A stretch of DNA of 48,667 nucleotides from a virus. The notes under the pieces are model-generated. The model ran no database searches. It had not been told where the DNA came from and was given only the letters and a program-made list of their open reading frames with translations. Numbering within the stretch: the stretch's first letter is position 1; the number at the start of each line of letters is the position of its first letter. Below are positions 8,700 through 19,700 of the stretch, piece after piece. A program made the position numbers and the translations under genes. The stretch is from the IMG/VR virus record IMGVR_UViG_3300028829_003988, positions 1-48,667 of that record; one strand, written 5' to 3'.

Positions 8700-11647
8700 G
8701 CTGTACAATTAATACTTATGTTGACACCCGCATTTATTTGTAAATTTTTATTAGTAAAATCATTATTACACCCAATATTTGATACTGTTATCGTACTACC
8801 GTTTATACTATAATCTAAACCGTCTTGAGATAAAGTACTTAGTGAGTTTTCGACCGCCGATAACCACTGTTGACTTGACGGATAATCACCACCACCATAT
8901 CCCGTATAAAAAAGGTCTTTTCTTAACAAAGTACCACTTAACCTAATATCGACATACCACATACTTGTTAACGTGTTTAGTGTACAATCACTAACATTAT
9001 AACCTTCACCCGCAACTGCGGTGTTAATGCTATTTATAAGTGTTGTTTGCGGGTTAGTTAATCCGATATCACAACTAAGTGTTTGGGTGACACAATCAGC
9101 ACCTAATAATTGACCGGTAAATGTACACGGTATACATGGAATTGGTACTAACTCACACCCTCTCTGTCTCCTCCATACTACTTTTTGTCTTTGTAAGACA
9201 TTATTTTCCATTTTTTGACCACCCATCCAAATGGTAGATGCGGGAATCATCTGTTCAATAAGTTTCATCCAGTAGTCACCAATACCATTTGTGAAATCAA
9301 TCATTTTTTGGTAAGTGTACTTATTTGACGGTATACCTACGTTTTCTTCCGACTGTATATATTTCCAATAAACCGATTGTAGGGTTGGGTATCCTCCTCC
9401 CTTACCGTCAGTTATTGTTTGTCTATTTCTAACGTTTATCATATTACGATAGAACGTCTGCGCAAATTCAAAGAAAGTTTTTTCTTTTGGTTTTGGATTG
9501 ATGACGGTCCAATCCGTACCTTCAGGATAGGGGTATGGTGAAGTTAAACCTGTCGATGGGAAAGGGTAATCATATTTTTTTGACATATCCCATATGTCAT
9601 ATATAATACCCTGACCCATATTTAATCCTAAGTCAATATTTTTTCTATTTAAAACCAATCTTTCATCATCGACAATGTAGTAAGCGTTATAACCCGCTTG
9701 GGTATTTCTTCTTAATCCTGTTTCGTCATCTGTCCAAGATTTGTTATTATCCTTTATAGTAGTAATACCAAAACCCAAATCCATATATGGGAAATGTCTA
9801 AACCTGTTAAAGTATTTTTCACCATATGTGAAGGGCTCTAACTTAGTTTGTACATCAGGATTTTGCCCTGTAAAAACAGAATTATCGGTGTCTATTCTAA
9901 CAGGCGCTCTATGTTCGGGTGTTTGTTCATACCATCCCGAACCCTTTTCGAAGAATATATCCTCCGTAGGTGTCATGGATTTCGGATATCCATACTCGTC
10001 GACGGGATAATCACCCCTTGTACTATCTACAGAAGTTATCGATAATTCTGTGGTGAATCCCGTATACTGTACTCCTTCAAAACTAAAAGTGACGTTAGGA
10101 TTTAATACAGGAGTTTCAGTAGTTTTGGTACCACCTGTTATTGTTGCATATTCTTCGTTGAACCTATCTACATTAATTGGTCCGTCAGCCAAATATATGG
10201 TCTCATTGAACTCAATTAATGCCTCAGGAGCTCCTATCATTCTCATCAACGCCTCTATTGACCTTCTAGTTCCCTTAGATTTGAATAGATATGCGGAATT
10301 TAATATTAGATTCCTGTAGTATTGATAATCTAATTCAGTCGGCGTTTTATCTCTAGTTTGTCCAGGGTATATCGATTGGTTTTTAGTTCCGAATATACTT
10401 TGTAAGAAGTCATCATTAGTTATTAAAGATATGTTAGTGTCCCATCCTAATGTCTGTGCTAAGTTTTTTAAAAGTTGTGAGGGTATATCGTTTTTTACTG
10501 TGTAGTTAACCGAATTCATAAAAGCCAATGCGTCAATGAACTTTTTAGTTTCATCAAAACTTCTACCGTACAACTGCAATACCTTCTCTACTTTTTTACC
10601 CTGAGTATCAAAGTCTTTAAAAGCTCCCGTTGTTAAAAATCTTGAGATTAAGTTTGACCTAAACTCGTCAATATCATCTGCGATGATGTTTAACCTCTCC
10701 ATATATGATTCAAACTTCCCTGTTCGAATATCTAAATTCCAAAAACCATCTAATGGCCAAGTTACCTTTTGTCTAGTTTTATAGAAGTTACCATCTTCTC
10801 CCTCCCTCATGAACTCAAATTCCGCAGTATACTTAGGAGACACCAAACGATTCAATAAAAAGTCTTCAACTTCATCAAACGGGTCTTTAAATGCCTTTTC
10901 GGTTTCAAACTTATTTGGCTTTAATAGAATACTTTTTGTTGAATTTACTTCACCACTAAATGGGTTTCCTTCAACTACCACAGTTACGGTACCCGCCGAT
11001 AACCTCGGCGATGCATCAAAATCAACAAATTTATATTCAGTTTCTAAATCTTCAAGGAATAGGGCGTATTTTAAAAAATTTCTTGTTAAATTTCTTAATG
11101 GACTAACCTCTAAAGGACGAACAGAAATGTTACGGTCAGCATTTTCAGAATAATCAATATCAAAAGTATTCTTAAATGTAGTAACGTCTAATTCAAAAGT
11201 TGTAAGACCTTCAACATTATCATAAGTTATGTTATACGCGGTATACCCTGTATTTAAACCGTAATAAATTTTGTCTATCTGAATTGCGGCAGGAAAATAA
11301 TTTATTACCTTAGTAATAGACGATGAAAATCTTTTCCTTATTGAACCATAAAGTGAAAAATTAGTTACTTTAGATAAATCAAAATTAGGGTATACCCTAA
11401 AATTTTTGGCCATAATAATTTTAGACTCTTCTAAACTATTAAAATCTAAGTCGTTGAGGGATATCGGAGCGGAAAACACTCCCGTGTCAAAAGTTCTGTT
11501 AACCTTTTCAACAACGTTAGTGGTAAACTCAAAATTTCCTTGCGTAAGACCTCCACCATCAATCAGTTGAAAACCTACGAGTTCATCTGAAAAAGTCCCC
11601 CTAGCGTTAGGGGGAGCAGGTGGGTATCTATATTTATTGTCGGCCAT
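8696..11647 (-). CDS. Baseplate wedge protein, gp7 / P2 gpI-like
   Basis: 983 residues. The centre (about 370-490) has the hallmark of phage tail protein I: an LAQTLGWD segment, then YLFKSKGTRRSIEALMRMIG, the motif in which a peptide-like strand is followed by the GTR helix. In P2 this is gpI, whose T4 counterpart is wedge protein gp7. A later segment, YWMKLIEQMIPASTIWMGG (about 790-810), is followed by a Cys-rich CELVPIPCIPC stretch and a C-terminal module (about 900-980). That module resembles the very C-terminal part visible in the next gene. The start shares one base with the upstream stop (TAATG). Its stop overlaps the giant adhesin start, so the two are probably partners. The wedge assignment rests on the motif and on position downstream of 25 and 6. 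The family's usual length is much shorter, so extra domains have been added. Confidence 0.6.
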   Translation of the reverse strand: MADNKYRYPPAPPNARGTFSDELVGFQLIDGGGLTQGNFEFTTNVVEKVNRTFDTGVFSAPISLNDLDFNSLEESKIIMAKNFRVYPNFDLSKVTNFSLYGSIRKRFSSSITKVINYFPAAIQIDKIYYGLNTGYTAYNITYDNVEGLTTFELDVTTFKNTFDIDYSENADRNISVRPLEVSPLRNLTRNFLKYALFLEDLETEYKFVDFDASPRLSAGTVTVVVEGNPFSGEVNSTKSILLKPNKFETEKAFKDPFDEVEDFLLNRLVSPKYTAEFEFMREGEDGNFYKTRQKVTWPLDGFWNLDIRTGKFESYMERLNIIADDIDEFRSNLISRFLTTGAFKDFDTQGKKVEKVLQLYGRSFDETKKFIDALAFMNSVNYTVKNDIPSQLLKNLAQTLGWDTNISLITNDDFLQSIFGTKNQSIYPGQTRDKTPTELDYQYYRNLILNSAYLFKSKGTRRSIEALMRMIGAPEALIEFNETIYLADGPINVDRFNEEYATITGGTKTTETPVLNPNVTFSFEGVQYTGFTTELSITSVDSTRGDYPVDEYGYPKSMTPTEDIFFEKGSGWYEQTPEHRAPVRIDTDNSVFTGQNPDVQTKLEPFTYGEKYFNRFRHFPYMDLGFGITTIKDNNKSWTDDETGLRRNTQAGYNAYYIVDDERLVLNRKNIDLGLNMGQGIIYDIWDMSKKYDYPFPSTGLTSPYPYPEGTDWTVINPKPKEKTFFEFAQTFYRNMINVRNRQTITDGKGGGYPTLQSVYWKYIQSEENVGIPSNKYTYQKMIDFTNGIGDYWMKLIEQMIPASTIWMGGQKMENNVLQRQKVVWRRQRGCELVPIPCIPCTFTGQLLGADCVTQTLSCDIGLTNPQTTLINSINTAVAGEGYNVSDCTLNTLTSMWYVDIRLSGTLLRKDLFYTGYGGGDYPSSQQWLSAVENSLSTLSQDGLDYSINGSTITVSNIGCNNDFTNKNLQINAGVNISINCTA

Positions 11648-12555
11648 TATCCTGTGATGTTTGTAAAGTTTTTACTAAAGTCTATATTACCACCTCGGTC
11701 TTGACGTACCTCGTATAATAGATTATTAAACTCATCACGAATTTCATATAAGTTGTATTGTTTGTAAATGTTAAGGTCACTATCGTATAACGTGTATACA
11801 CCGTCCTCAATAGATTTAGTCTGATTACCGTAAAGAGCAATCGCCAACGTATCGATATCATGTTCCGCCATTTCTATCTCAACACTAATCGGATTAAAAA
11901 ACGTATTCGTAATTATAATGTTTTGATTTGGTTGTCCGATAAATGGAGTGGCACTAGGTTTGTTGGAAGGCGCACTCGCGGGTGATACTGTACAAAATAG
12001 TAAGTCACTACCACTTTCTACGTATCTATATCTTATAGATTTTTGTGAAGAGTTTGTTAGGTTAGTAACTACGGGTTCACAATAGAAGGAAGATGTAATT
12101 ATTCTATAAAAATTAGTTATTTTACTACCATCATCATTTAGGTATTCTACTCTGTGACCAACTAATCCCTGATTAATAAATCTATTTCTATATTGCGAAG
12201 GAACCTGATTTAAATCAACGATAATACCCTTAACATTAGGTAATGAAGATAGAACTCCACAATCTGTTATCGTTGTTCTTATCTCTACAGGTCTAATATA
12301 AAGTGTATAAATACCTATTTCGTTAAACTCGTCGGCTGGTAATTTTAAATTATACATACCTCCTAATATCTCCACATTAGCATTACCACCAGTACTGTCG
12401 TTATGAAAATAAGGCGTTAAAATTTCACTCGCGTTTAGTTTTTTTAACTCAAAATCGTTAGTAACGTCTCTTGAGGGGGTGTAGTTCAGTATTATCTCCA
12501 CATCTTCGGGAGACATATCTGATGGTCTTGTTGTTCCGTATGTTCCTAACGCCAT
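11647..12555 (-). CDS. Unknown baseplate-region structural protein (302 aa)
   Basis: I do not recognise this protein. It is 302 residues, with no signal peptide or membrane segment, mixed beta-rich sequence, and an N-terminus in which SPEDVEIILNYTPS leads into a Phe/Glu-rich segment. It lies between a PKD-containing protein and the gp7/gpI-like wedge protein, spaced by 1 nt on one side and overlapping by 1 nt on the other, so it is translationally coupled to both. By position it could fill the role of T4 gp8 (334 aa), but I see no motif to prove that. Confidence 0.6.
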   Translation of the reverse strand: MALGTYGTTRPSDMSPEDVEIILNYTPSRDVTNDFELKKLNASEILTPYFHNDSTGGNANVEILGGMYNLKLPADEFNEIGIYTLYIRPVEIRTTITDCGVLSSLPNVKGIIVDLNQVPSQYRNRFINQGLVGHRVEYLNDDGSKITNFYRIITSSFYCEPVVTNLTNSSQKSIRYRYVESGSDLLFCTVSPASAPSNKPSATPFIGQPNQNIIITNTFFNPISVEIEMAEHDIDTLAIALYGNQTKSIEDGVYTLYDSDLNIYKQYNLYEIRDEFNNLLYEVRQDRGGNIDFSKNFTNITG

Positions 12556-12556
12556 T

Positions 12557-13630
12557 TTACTCTTGTTCTTTTATTTTAAAGAAACCGTACCCATAAGATA
12601 CTAAGTCTCCCATATTATCGACTTCTCCGAGTCTCTGTATTCCTTCGAAAGCAGAAATTTTACCTCTATCAATAAATATTTGGGATTGTATTTCTGGCGA
12701 CGATACTACTCCAAATAATACTTCTTCTTTCGTAATTGGTTCTGCAGTAATCATATCCTCAGTTAATCCACTAGATTCCATGACAAAAACGGTCTTTTTG
12801 TTAGGATAATCAAAATAATTTACGTCTTGTATTGTATATGCAGTATATGATTCCGTAATCTCGGTGACTCTACCGTAGTTTTCATTTTTTCTTTTTACGA
12901 CAACAGATGTGTCATATTTTGTTGGTCCGTATAGTTTTAGTTCAGTTAACTTGGAAGATGTGTAACCTGATATATTAAATGTCTCATTACTAGTCTGACC
13001 TGAAATAGTATTATTAGAATCGCCTGTAAAAATATAATTAGCATTAAATGAAACATTTGCCCAATTTCCTGACTGTGGTGTAAAAGTGACCTCATTAGGT
13101 TCATTATTAATTTCAACAGGAACATTAGGTAGTGTTACTTTTTTACTTATATTTGTAACCCCCCATGGATTTTTTTGTGTTAATTTTATTAGGTAAGTGT
13201 CATCAACGGATGGATAGGTATGTTCCATATAATCAGGAAAAACCGCGGTAAATGGTTCAATTGTTCCATCTCCCCAATTAATTTCATAAGTAGATAATTT
13301 TAAAAACTTTTTAAACTCATCTGAGGTGTTATATACTTTAATGTTATATTGGTTGGTGGTATCCCCGCTAACTGAAAAATTACTTACCACGTCTTTTTGT
13401 AATATAAAACCGTCAAATCCACTATAAAAACCCATATCATCAAAGGTTTGCTTAAAAACTATGGGTATGGTAAGTCCTGTCAATAAACTACTTCCACCTG
13501 TACCACCACTTAAAACTGCAGTCATCGCAGAATATACACCAAAAGTATTTCCACTATAGGTTTTTTGGAAAACATCACTTTTAAGTGATTCTGGAGATAT
13601 TTTTATAAAATATTTTTCTTCATTCATCAC
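12557..13630 (-). CDS. PKD-domain structural protein (357 aa)
   Basis: Residues about 92-170 look like a PKD (Ig-like) domain: INWGDGT at 117-123, HTYP at 137-140, then a YLIKLTQKNPWG strand, matching the family pattern WGDGT...H.Y...G.Y.V.L. PKD domains are common in Bacteroidota surface proteins and usually mediate protein or glycan contacts. The rest is unrecognised; it has a Gly-rich stretch (SGGTGGSSLLTG, about 41-52). The start overlaps the upstream stop by 4 nt (ATGA). It is probably a baseplate or fibre-attachment component. Confidence 0.65.
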   Translation of the reverse strand: MMNEEKYFIKISPESLKSDVFQKTYSGNTFGVYSAMTAVLSGGTGGSSLLTGLTIPIVFKQTFDDMGFYSGFDGFILQKDVVSNFSVSGDTTNQYNIKVYNTSDEFKKFLKLSTYEINWGDGTIEPFTAVFPDYMEHTYPSVDDTYLIKLTQKNPWGVTNISKKVTLPNVPVEINNEPNEVTFTPQSGNWANVSFNANYIFTGDSNNTISGQTSNETFNISGYTSSKLTELKLYGPTKYDTSVVVKRKNENYGRVTEITESYTAYTIQDVNYFDYPNKKTVFVMESSGLTEDMITAEPITKEEVLFGVVSSPEIQSQIFIDRGKISAFEGIQRLGEVDNMGDLVSYGYGFFKIKEQE

Positions 13631-15012
13631 GGATTCATATATTCAAACCATTTTATTTCTGAGTTAGTTCCTACTCTTTGATTTGTTTCAACATCAAACA
13701 CTTCATAAATGTATTTTTCTGTGTCTAACTGAACTTTATAATAAAAAGACTTACTTTTATCGAAGTTGAACCTCTCAGATATTGAAGTTTGTCTTTTATT
13801 TAAAAATCTACTGAATTGACCTGTTTTCGCATTAAAAAACTTTGCTCCCATATAAAACGTATCGATATTTATGTAGTTTGGGTCCTTTAACCAATAAATG
13901 AAGTAACCCTCTTTATCCCCAATAAAGTCTAAAACGAAATTTGGTTTTTTTATCTCTACATTCGGTGGAGCTAATAATGGTGATGACGGACCCGAATTAC
14001 CAATACCCTGTGGGTCGTTGTTAATATCACCTCCAGACCCCTGACTTTGCGTAGATATACTCGGTGTCGGTGTTATAGAAGGTGATGGACCGGGGGGCCA
14101 TGGTGGGTAAGCGGGTGGTAAACCTGATGGAGTAATACTTGGTGTCGGTGTTGGTTCTACGCAACCACACCCAGAGGTACCCATTTGATTAAGGTCACTT
14201 ATGTAAATAGATAATTCAGGGTCAGGTATTATTGTTTCGGTATCTACATTTATAAGTTCATAACAAATACCCGCAGAAGTTACAGTGTAATTAGTATTTG
14301 GATAATCCATTGAGTTAAACAAGTTAATATCTAAATCTCTATATAATATTTGTGAGTTACAACTACTAAAAGTCGCTTTATATGAAGGACCAAACGTAGT
14401 ATTTGAATCTGTTTCTATTTTTGTATCATCTTCAACGATAATTCTTAAACCTGAATCACCTCCGCCAGGTGCAATAGAGGGCTGTGTTGGTCCGTTAACA
14501 AATGGGTTTGATATTATCGGGTCTGTATCCGAATTTCTAGTTTCTCCTTGTTGTGTGGGTATTATTATCGTTAAATATAGTTTTTGAGTCTCACTATCTG
14601 ATGTATCATAAAGGTCCAATTTAAAGAAACTTCTTTTAAAAGAATTTGCGTTGTAGTAAATTTCGGCCTCTGTAAAACATTCTCCACTAAAATTAGGATT
14701 TTCAGTAAAAACATAGTCATTCACATATATTGAAGTAGAGACAGAGGTCTCATTAGCTATGTCAGTATTTCTATTGTAAAATGAGAATTGATATTCAATC
14801 GATGACTTTATTTCGTTATTTTTAATCCAGTCTTTATGTGAGTATCTAGTCACCTCAAAATCCTCAATAGGGTTTATCACTTCTTGTAATACCTCATCCT
14901 CATACTTATCTACCAAGTCATCTCTACCAAGCATGTCGTTTTTTATCTCAATAGGAATATTGAGGTATCTGTCTCCTGGTTGTATGTTGAATCTGTACTT
15001 ATTCACAGTCAT
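13627..15012 (-). CDS. Structural protein with Pro-rich hinge (461 aa)
   Basis: Not recognised as a known family. An N-terminal half of about 280 residues and a C-terminal domain of about 110 residues are joined by a CGC motif and a Pro/Thr/Gly-rich linker (about 282-345) containing TPTPSIT, YPPWPPGPSPS and TPTPSIS. The linker resembles the hinges of the giant adhesin, so it is probably an exposed, jointed tail component. The start overlaps the upstream gene by 14 nt, and its stop overlaps the next start by 4 nt. Confidence 0.6.
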   Translation of the reverse strand: MTVNKYRFNIQPGDRYLNIPIEIKNDMLGRDDLVDKYEDEVLQEVINPIEDFEVTRYSHKDWIKNNEIKSSIEYQFSFYNRNTDIANETSVSTSIYVNDYVFTENPNFSGECFTEAEIYYNANSFKRSFFKLDLYDTSDSETQKLYLTIIIPTQQGETRNSDTDPIISNPFVNGPTQPSIAPGGGDSGLRIIVEDDTKIETDSNTTFGPSYKATFSSCNSQILYRDLDINLFNSMDYPNTNYTVTSAGICYELINVDTETIIPDPELSIYISDLNQMGTSGCGCVEPTPTPSITPSGLPPAYPPWPPGPSPSITPTPSISTQSQGSGGDINNDPQGIGNSGPSSPLLAPPNVEIKKPNFVLDFIGDKEGYFIYWLKDPNYINIDTFYMGAKFFNAKTGQFSRFLNKRQTSISERFNFDKSKSFYYKVQLDTEKYIYEVFDVETNQRVGTNSEIKWFEYMNP

Positions 15013-16723
15013 CTATTAATGGTGAGTAAATCACGTTATTATAATTATTTAAATCTTTCGCCATCGGAGATAATAAGAATAAAATATTAGTGTATGGATA
15101 ATGACATCCGTTTAAAAATGGGTGATTGTATCCGTTACCATCCGTATCTATAAAGCCGTATGGATATATATCTCTCCATCTCCACTGATTATCGTTTTTT
15201 GATAAAAATGAGTAATCAGGTATTAAATCTACTTTATCCACGTCTCCTGTTTCTACATAGTCAGAATACGCAGCAATAGGAATTTTATAATGTGGTTTGT
15301 ATGCATAACCACTCGGTAAAGTATTAATACTATTATTATCAAATATCTGCGGGTTATATGATATCTTATGGTTAATCTCACTTAATTCAGTCTCGGCACC
15401 TTCGTAGTTATTATATTCACAAACCCCACCCATAATTTCATCACCTTTACTTAAATTTTCGTTATAGTAAAAAGTGGTGTCATTAATAGTATATTCACCA
15501 AAGGGTATATTGTCTCGATTACTGTAGTTGTCTACATCCCACCAACTATCAATATCATTTTTTAAGAAGTTCATATCCCACCCAACTTGTAATCCTGTAT
15601 TACTTGGGTTATTACCCAAATATGGATTATTGAACCATCCCATATATCCTTTATTAATTATCGTAACAAACAACTCCGTTATTGGTCTATCTAAATTATC
15701 TTTTAAACCACTTAAATCAATATCTTCATCAAAAGAAAACCCCACGGTTAATGACCCATCCTTAATTGATGTCCGTTGTATATTATTTGGTGTCAGTCCT
15801 GAATATTCTAACTTCTTTTTGATTGGGAATGGGTTGTTTTCAAAGCCCATCTTGGTTACGTCAGCATTGGTGGTGTCTGTCAAAATTTTATGAACTTTAA
15901 CGTAGTAATTAGATGTAGTCTCTTCTTTATTATTAATGTCGCCAACCCTTCTAAAATTTCCAGTGGAGTAGTTACCAAAAAGAACACTTTCAAAACCATA
16001 ATTAAAGATAGAAAACACTTTATCTTCATTACCGTATGAGTTATCACCTAAAGTATAAACCTCAAAATATCTCTTACCATCTATTTCATCCTTTGTATAA
16101 ATCCAATCACCAATAGATAGATTATGTTTAATACCACAATAAAAAGTTATTAGATTTTTACCTGAATTTTGTCTATTAAGTATGTAGTACGGTACCCCAT
16201 CGGTAACTACAAAATTATTAATGGACGTACCACTACTAAAGATAACCTTATGTTTCATAAGTTGGTCCTCTTTATTCTTATAACCGTAAGAAACATAACT
16301 AGTCCAATTATATGTTGTCGCACTTTTATTAATAAACGGGACATGACCTTCAATTCCCCTTGTTCTGTAAAAAGTAAATTCATCATATTGTGGATAACCT
16401 TCCCATATAATAGAACCATTTTCTAAATTATTTAATTCGTTTGTGTAGTATAAATTATTCTTAAATGGGGTGTACTGAGTCCCTCCCGATATTACATTAT
16501 CAAATATATTTGTAATTTTACCCACTATTCTAAACTTACTAGACTTTTGTCTTTCATCGTCAAATTGTTGTTCTAAATTTAAAATTTTGGTTCTGTCTCC
16601 CTCAACTTTATTCCTTCTATTACTTTGTAAATCTACATCAATTCGCATATCGGAGTTTGAAGACCCAGCAAAACGGTCCTCACCCCTAACAATCCGAATT
16701 TCGTTAGATTTTTTATTACTCAT
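14999..16723 (-). CDS. Unknown baseplate-region structural protein (574 aa)
   Basis: No family recognised. It is 574 residues, rich in Asn, Tyr and Asp, with no signal peptide or membrane segment. The N-terminal 60 residues are charged and polar (NEIRIVRGEDRFAGSSNSD) and may be a docking arm; the rest reads as beta-rich. The start overlaps the stop of the 1723-residue protein by 4 nt (ATGA), and the stop overlaps the next gene, so it is made in step with the wedge set. It is probably a virion protein, by context only. Confidence 0.6.
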   Translation of the reverse strand: MSNKKSNEIRIVRGEDRFAGSSNSDMRIDVDLQSNRRNKVEGDRTKILNLEQQFDDERQKSSKFRIVGKITNIFDNVISGGTQYTPFKNNLYYTNELNNLENGSIIWEGYPQYDEFTFYRTRGIEGHVPFINKSATTYNWTSYVSYGYKNKEDQLMKHKVIFSSGTSINNFVVTDGVPYYILNRQNSGKNLITFYCGIKHNLSIGDWIYTKDEIDGKRYFEVYTLGDNSYGNEDKVFSIFNYGFESVLFGNYSTGNFRRVGDINNKEETTSNYYVKVHKILTDTTNADVTKMGFENNPFPIKKKLEYSGLTPNNIQRTSIKDGSLTVGFSFDEDIDLSGLKDNLDRPITELFVTIINKGYMGWFNNPYLGNNPSNTGLQVGWDMNFLKNDIDSWWDVDNYSNRDNIPFGEYTINDTTFYYNENLSKGDEIMGGVCEYNNYEGAETELSEINHKISYNPQIFDNNSINTLPSGYAYKPHYKIPIAAYSDYVETGDVDKVDLIPDYSFLSKNDNQWRWRDIYPYGFIDTDGNGYNHPFLNGCHYPYTNILFLLSPMAKDLNNYNNVIYSPLIDDCE

Positions 16724-19700
16724 TCTAAGTTAAAAATATATTTCTTTATATACCTATTCATTGCGGTTTTACCTCTTCTTAAACCAAAGTAAAAATGAAA
16801 TGGATTACCCACTTTAAAGTTACCTTTAGCCAAATCGTCTGATAGTAAGTCAGAAATTACACCACCAGAAGAGTCTTCACAACTATTGGGACTATTCACT
16901 GGAAATTCGTCAAGTTCGGAATCACTACTACTTCTATTGTAAATATAACCAAGCCCATATCCTGAGTTAGGTTTCATATATTTTCCACTACCTTCAAAGA
17001 AGTCGTCCCCTTGATAAGTCGACGCATATATACATGACGTTTCCCATGTGTTTTGTTCAGTACCGAATAGTCCATTATCTTTTATCCTCCACATATAAAA
17101 AGGTATCACTTGAGAATTAGGGTAACCAAATGAATTAGTTGGTCCCTCAACTTCTGTACCGAATGTGGTAACTCCGTTTGTAATTAGTCTTCTATTCTGA
17201 GTATTAGAACTAAACCATATTCCAAACCTATCATCCTGTACGGTAATACTATCTTCATAGTTACCGTCAAGATAAGGTATAACCCCAAATTCACTGTTTA
17301 TACTTATCATTTGAGCAAAATCACCATCAACTCTTGAATCAAAAGGATTGGTTATAAAGTCGGCAAATGCAGTGCCGTCAGCTATTGTATCAAACTCTCT
17401 TGAGAATATCGCCCCCACACTAGCGTCCCCCGCTCCTAATAATGTCTCTAAGAAACCTGCATTTGCAAGTCTTGATACCGCAAATAAGTTTATAATCGTA
17501 CTTATATCCTTATATGATGATGACGTAACTAAATCAATAAAATAACCCTCAAACTCAGGTGAAAATGATATTTCTTTAGTAAACTCATCTCTTGGACCTA
17601 GCTCCATTATTGTAGTAGGACTCCATATATTTTTTTTGTTTTGCCCTGTGTAGTAATTTCTACCCGGTTCTTGTCCAACAAATTGATTACTCTCGTCATC
17701 ATATGGAGTACTTCTATAGAAGAATGAGTTGGTATCAGTATTAAAGTATAGTGGTCCCTGATTCTTTCTGTTATCCCAAAATTGTTGAGGGTCACCACAA
17801 TACCTATACCTTGTTGGTTCATTATCGCTATTAAATAATGTTTGTTTTTGTATTGCGGGCATATATAAGGTTCCATTTAACCAGTTATTTTGAAACATTT
17901 CTCCAATAATTCCTTGACATAGCGCATACATAAACCTTATCCTAACTCTCCATTCAAAGAACATAAGGATATCTCTTGGTATTGAGATAATAACCCTCTT
18001 AATAACAAACTGATAGCATCCGTTTACAACTCGTTCAGGACCCGTCCATACTTCATTTTCACTTAAATAACAAGGACTCGATATATCAAAATCTTCCCCA
18101 TCCCCTTCGTAACAACCTAAAGGAACCATCCCTCCACAACTAAATGAAGAAATGACGTTAGCTACGGTTGAGTTCGCGTCTTCTAAATCATCAGCAGAAT
18201 TACCACTACCATCCGCAGCTCCTATAACTTCACCTTCAGGTGTTGTAATAACACCATCATCACTTATGAAATACGTTTTTTGAATATTATTCATATGTAA
18301 TGTGTATCTTCTGAATTCTTTTGCGTCACTTTCAAAATTTTCAAAGAAGTCACTCGATGGTAATCTATCGGAACGGAATACAATTTTATTGGATTGTGAC
18401 ATCCATGTGTGTGGGACTCCATTAGGGTACGTACCGTCACCGTTTTGTTCGTAATTTTTGGGTAAGTACAATGGGGAGACGCTTGTAATTCTATGTGCTG
18501 AAGAACCTAATTCTCTACGTTTTTTATTATTGGAGGTTCCGACAAAATCAGCGTATTGGTATCCGCACCCTTCAATCCTTTTTTGCATCCAAGGGTTCAA
18601 CCCTGATTCAGGGAAGTTTTCATCGGGTAAGCTCACACCAAAATCACCCATGTAACCCGGCATGGCGTTACTTATTTGTCCATCAAGTGAACAATATTTA
18701 TTAAAACTGTATGTTTTAAATGGTTGCCAATTTGACGAGTTTGGTGTAAATGTGTATGAAGAGTGATATAGTTTGTTCGCGTCACTCCAGTTACCTGACC
18801 CTCCTCCGTTATTCGAAGAGTACCACTTTAAACTACCAGGACTGTCTATTTCATAGTGTGGTGTTGGAGATTCACTATTTGTCCACCATTCATCACCACT
18901 ACCTCCCCCGTTAGGTTGAATCGGTATATTCATATAATAATCACCTTCAACTACTCTAGCACCTACGTAATCGTTCTGACCGTTGATACCAAAACCGAAT
19001 AATTTAGATAAATCGTATCTCATTTTTTGTCTCGGAGTATATACATCAACACCCCTAACAAAAAAGGCGACAACAATATTTTCATAATCATCGTATGACT
19101 CAGTAACCTTTAAATTAGATATAAACCCTTCTTCTTCAGAAGCTTCTTGTTTACAATTAATCTTACTTCTATAGGTCCTTACGAATTTTTTCAATAGGGC
19201 ATCGTTTTCAAATTCCTTTAATTGCGTACTCATCTCATTCAATGTCATCGATGTGAGTACTTGGAAGTATTCAACCCCACTTTTAAACGTATAATAGGAT
19301 GTGGTACTTGTATTAATTAAATTCGCATACCCAACACCAGTCTGTCCATTGGCCTGAACATATGGGACTTCCACTTGAGTATATGTGTTTGGGTTACCAT
19401 TGGTACTTCCTGTAATAGACTCATTACCGAATTGGTTCCCGTTCTCATATGTGTTAACGTTGGGGTCGTTAATTTCATTTAAATCGTTAAAGGTCATTAG
19501 TGAACCTGTAGTTAGGTTGGTACCTGGGTCAAATAAGAATACGTTACACATATCTGTCCAAGGAGCGCCGTTTTGTGGTCCAAAGTCATCGTTAACACAA
19601 CTAACTTGTATTCTATTTGTGGTCTTTCGTGATGAATAATTAGACCCGCCTGGCATGTTATTAAATAAACCATTCATACCCGCGTCACCAAAATACATAC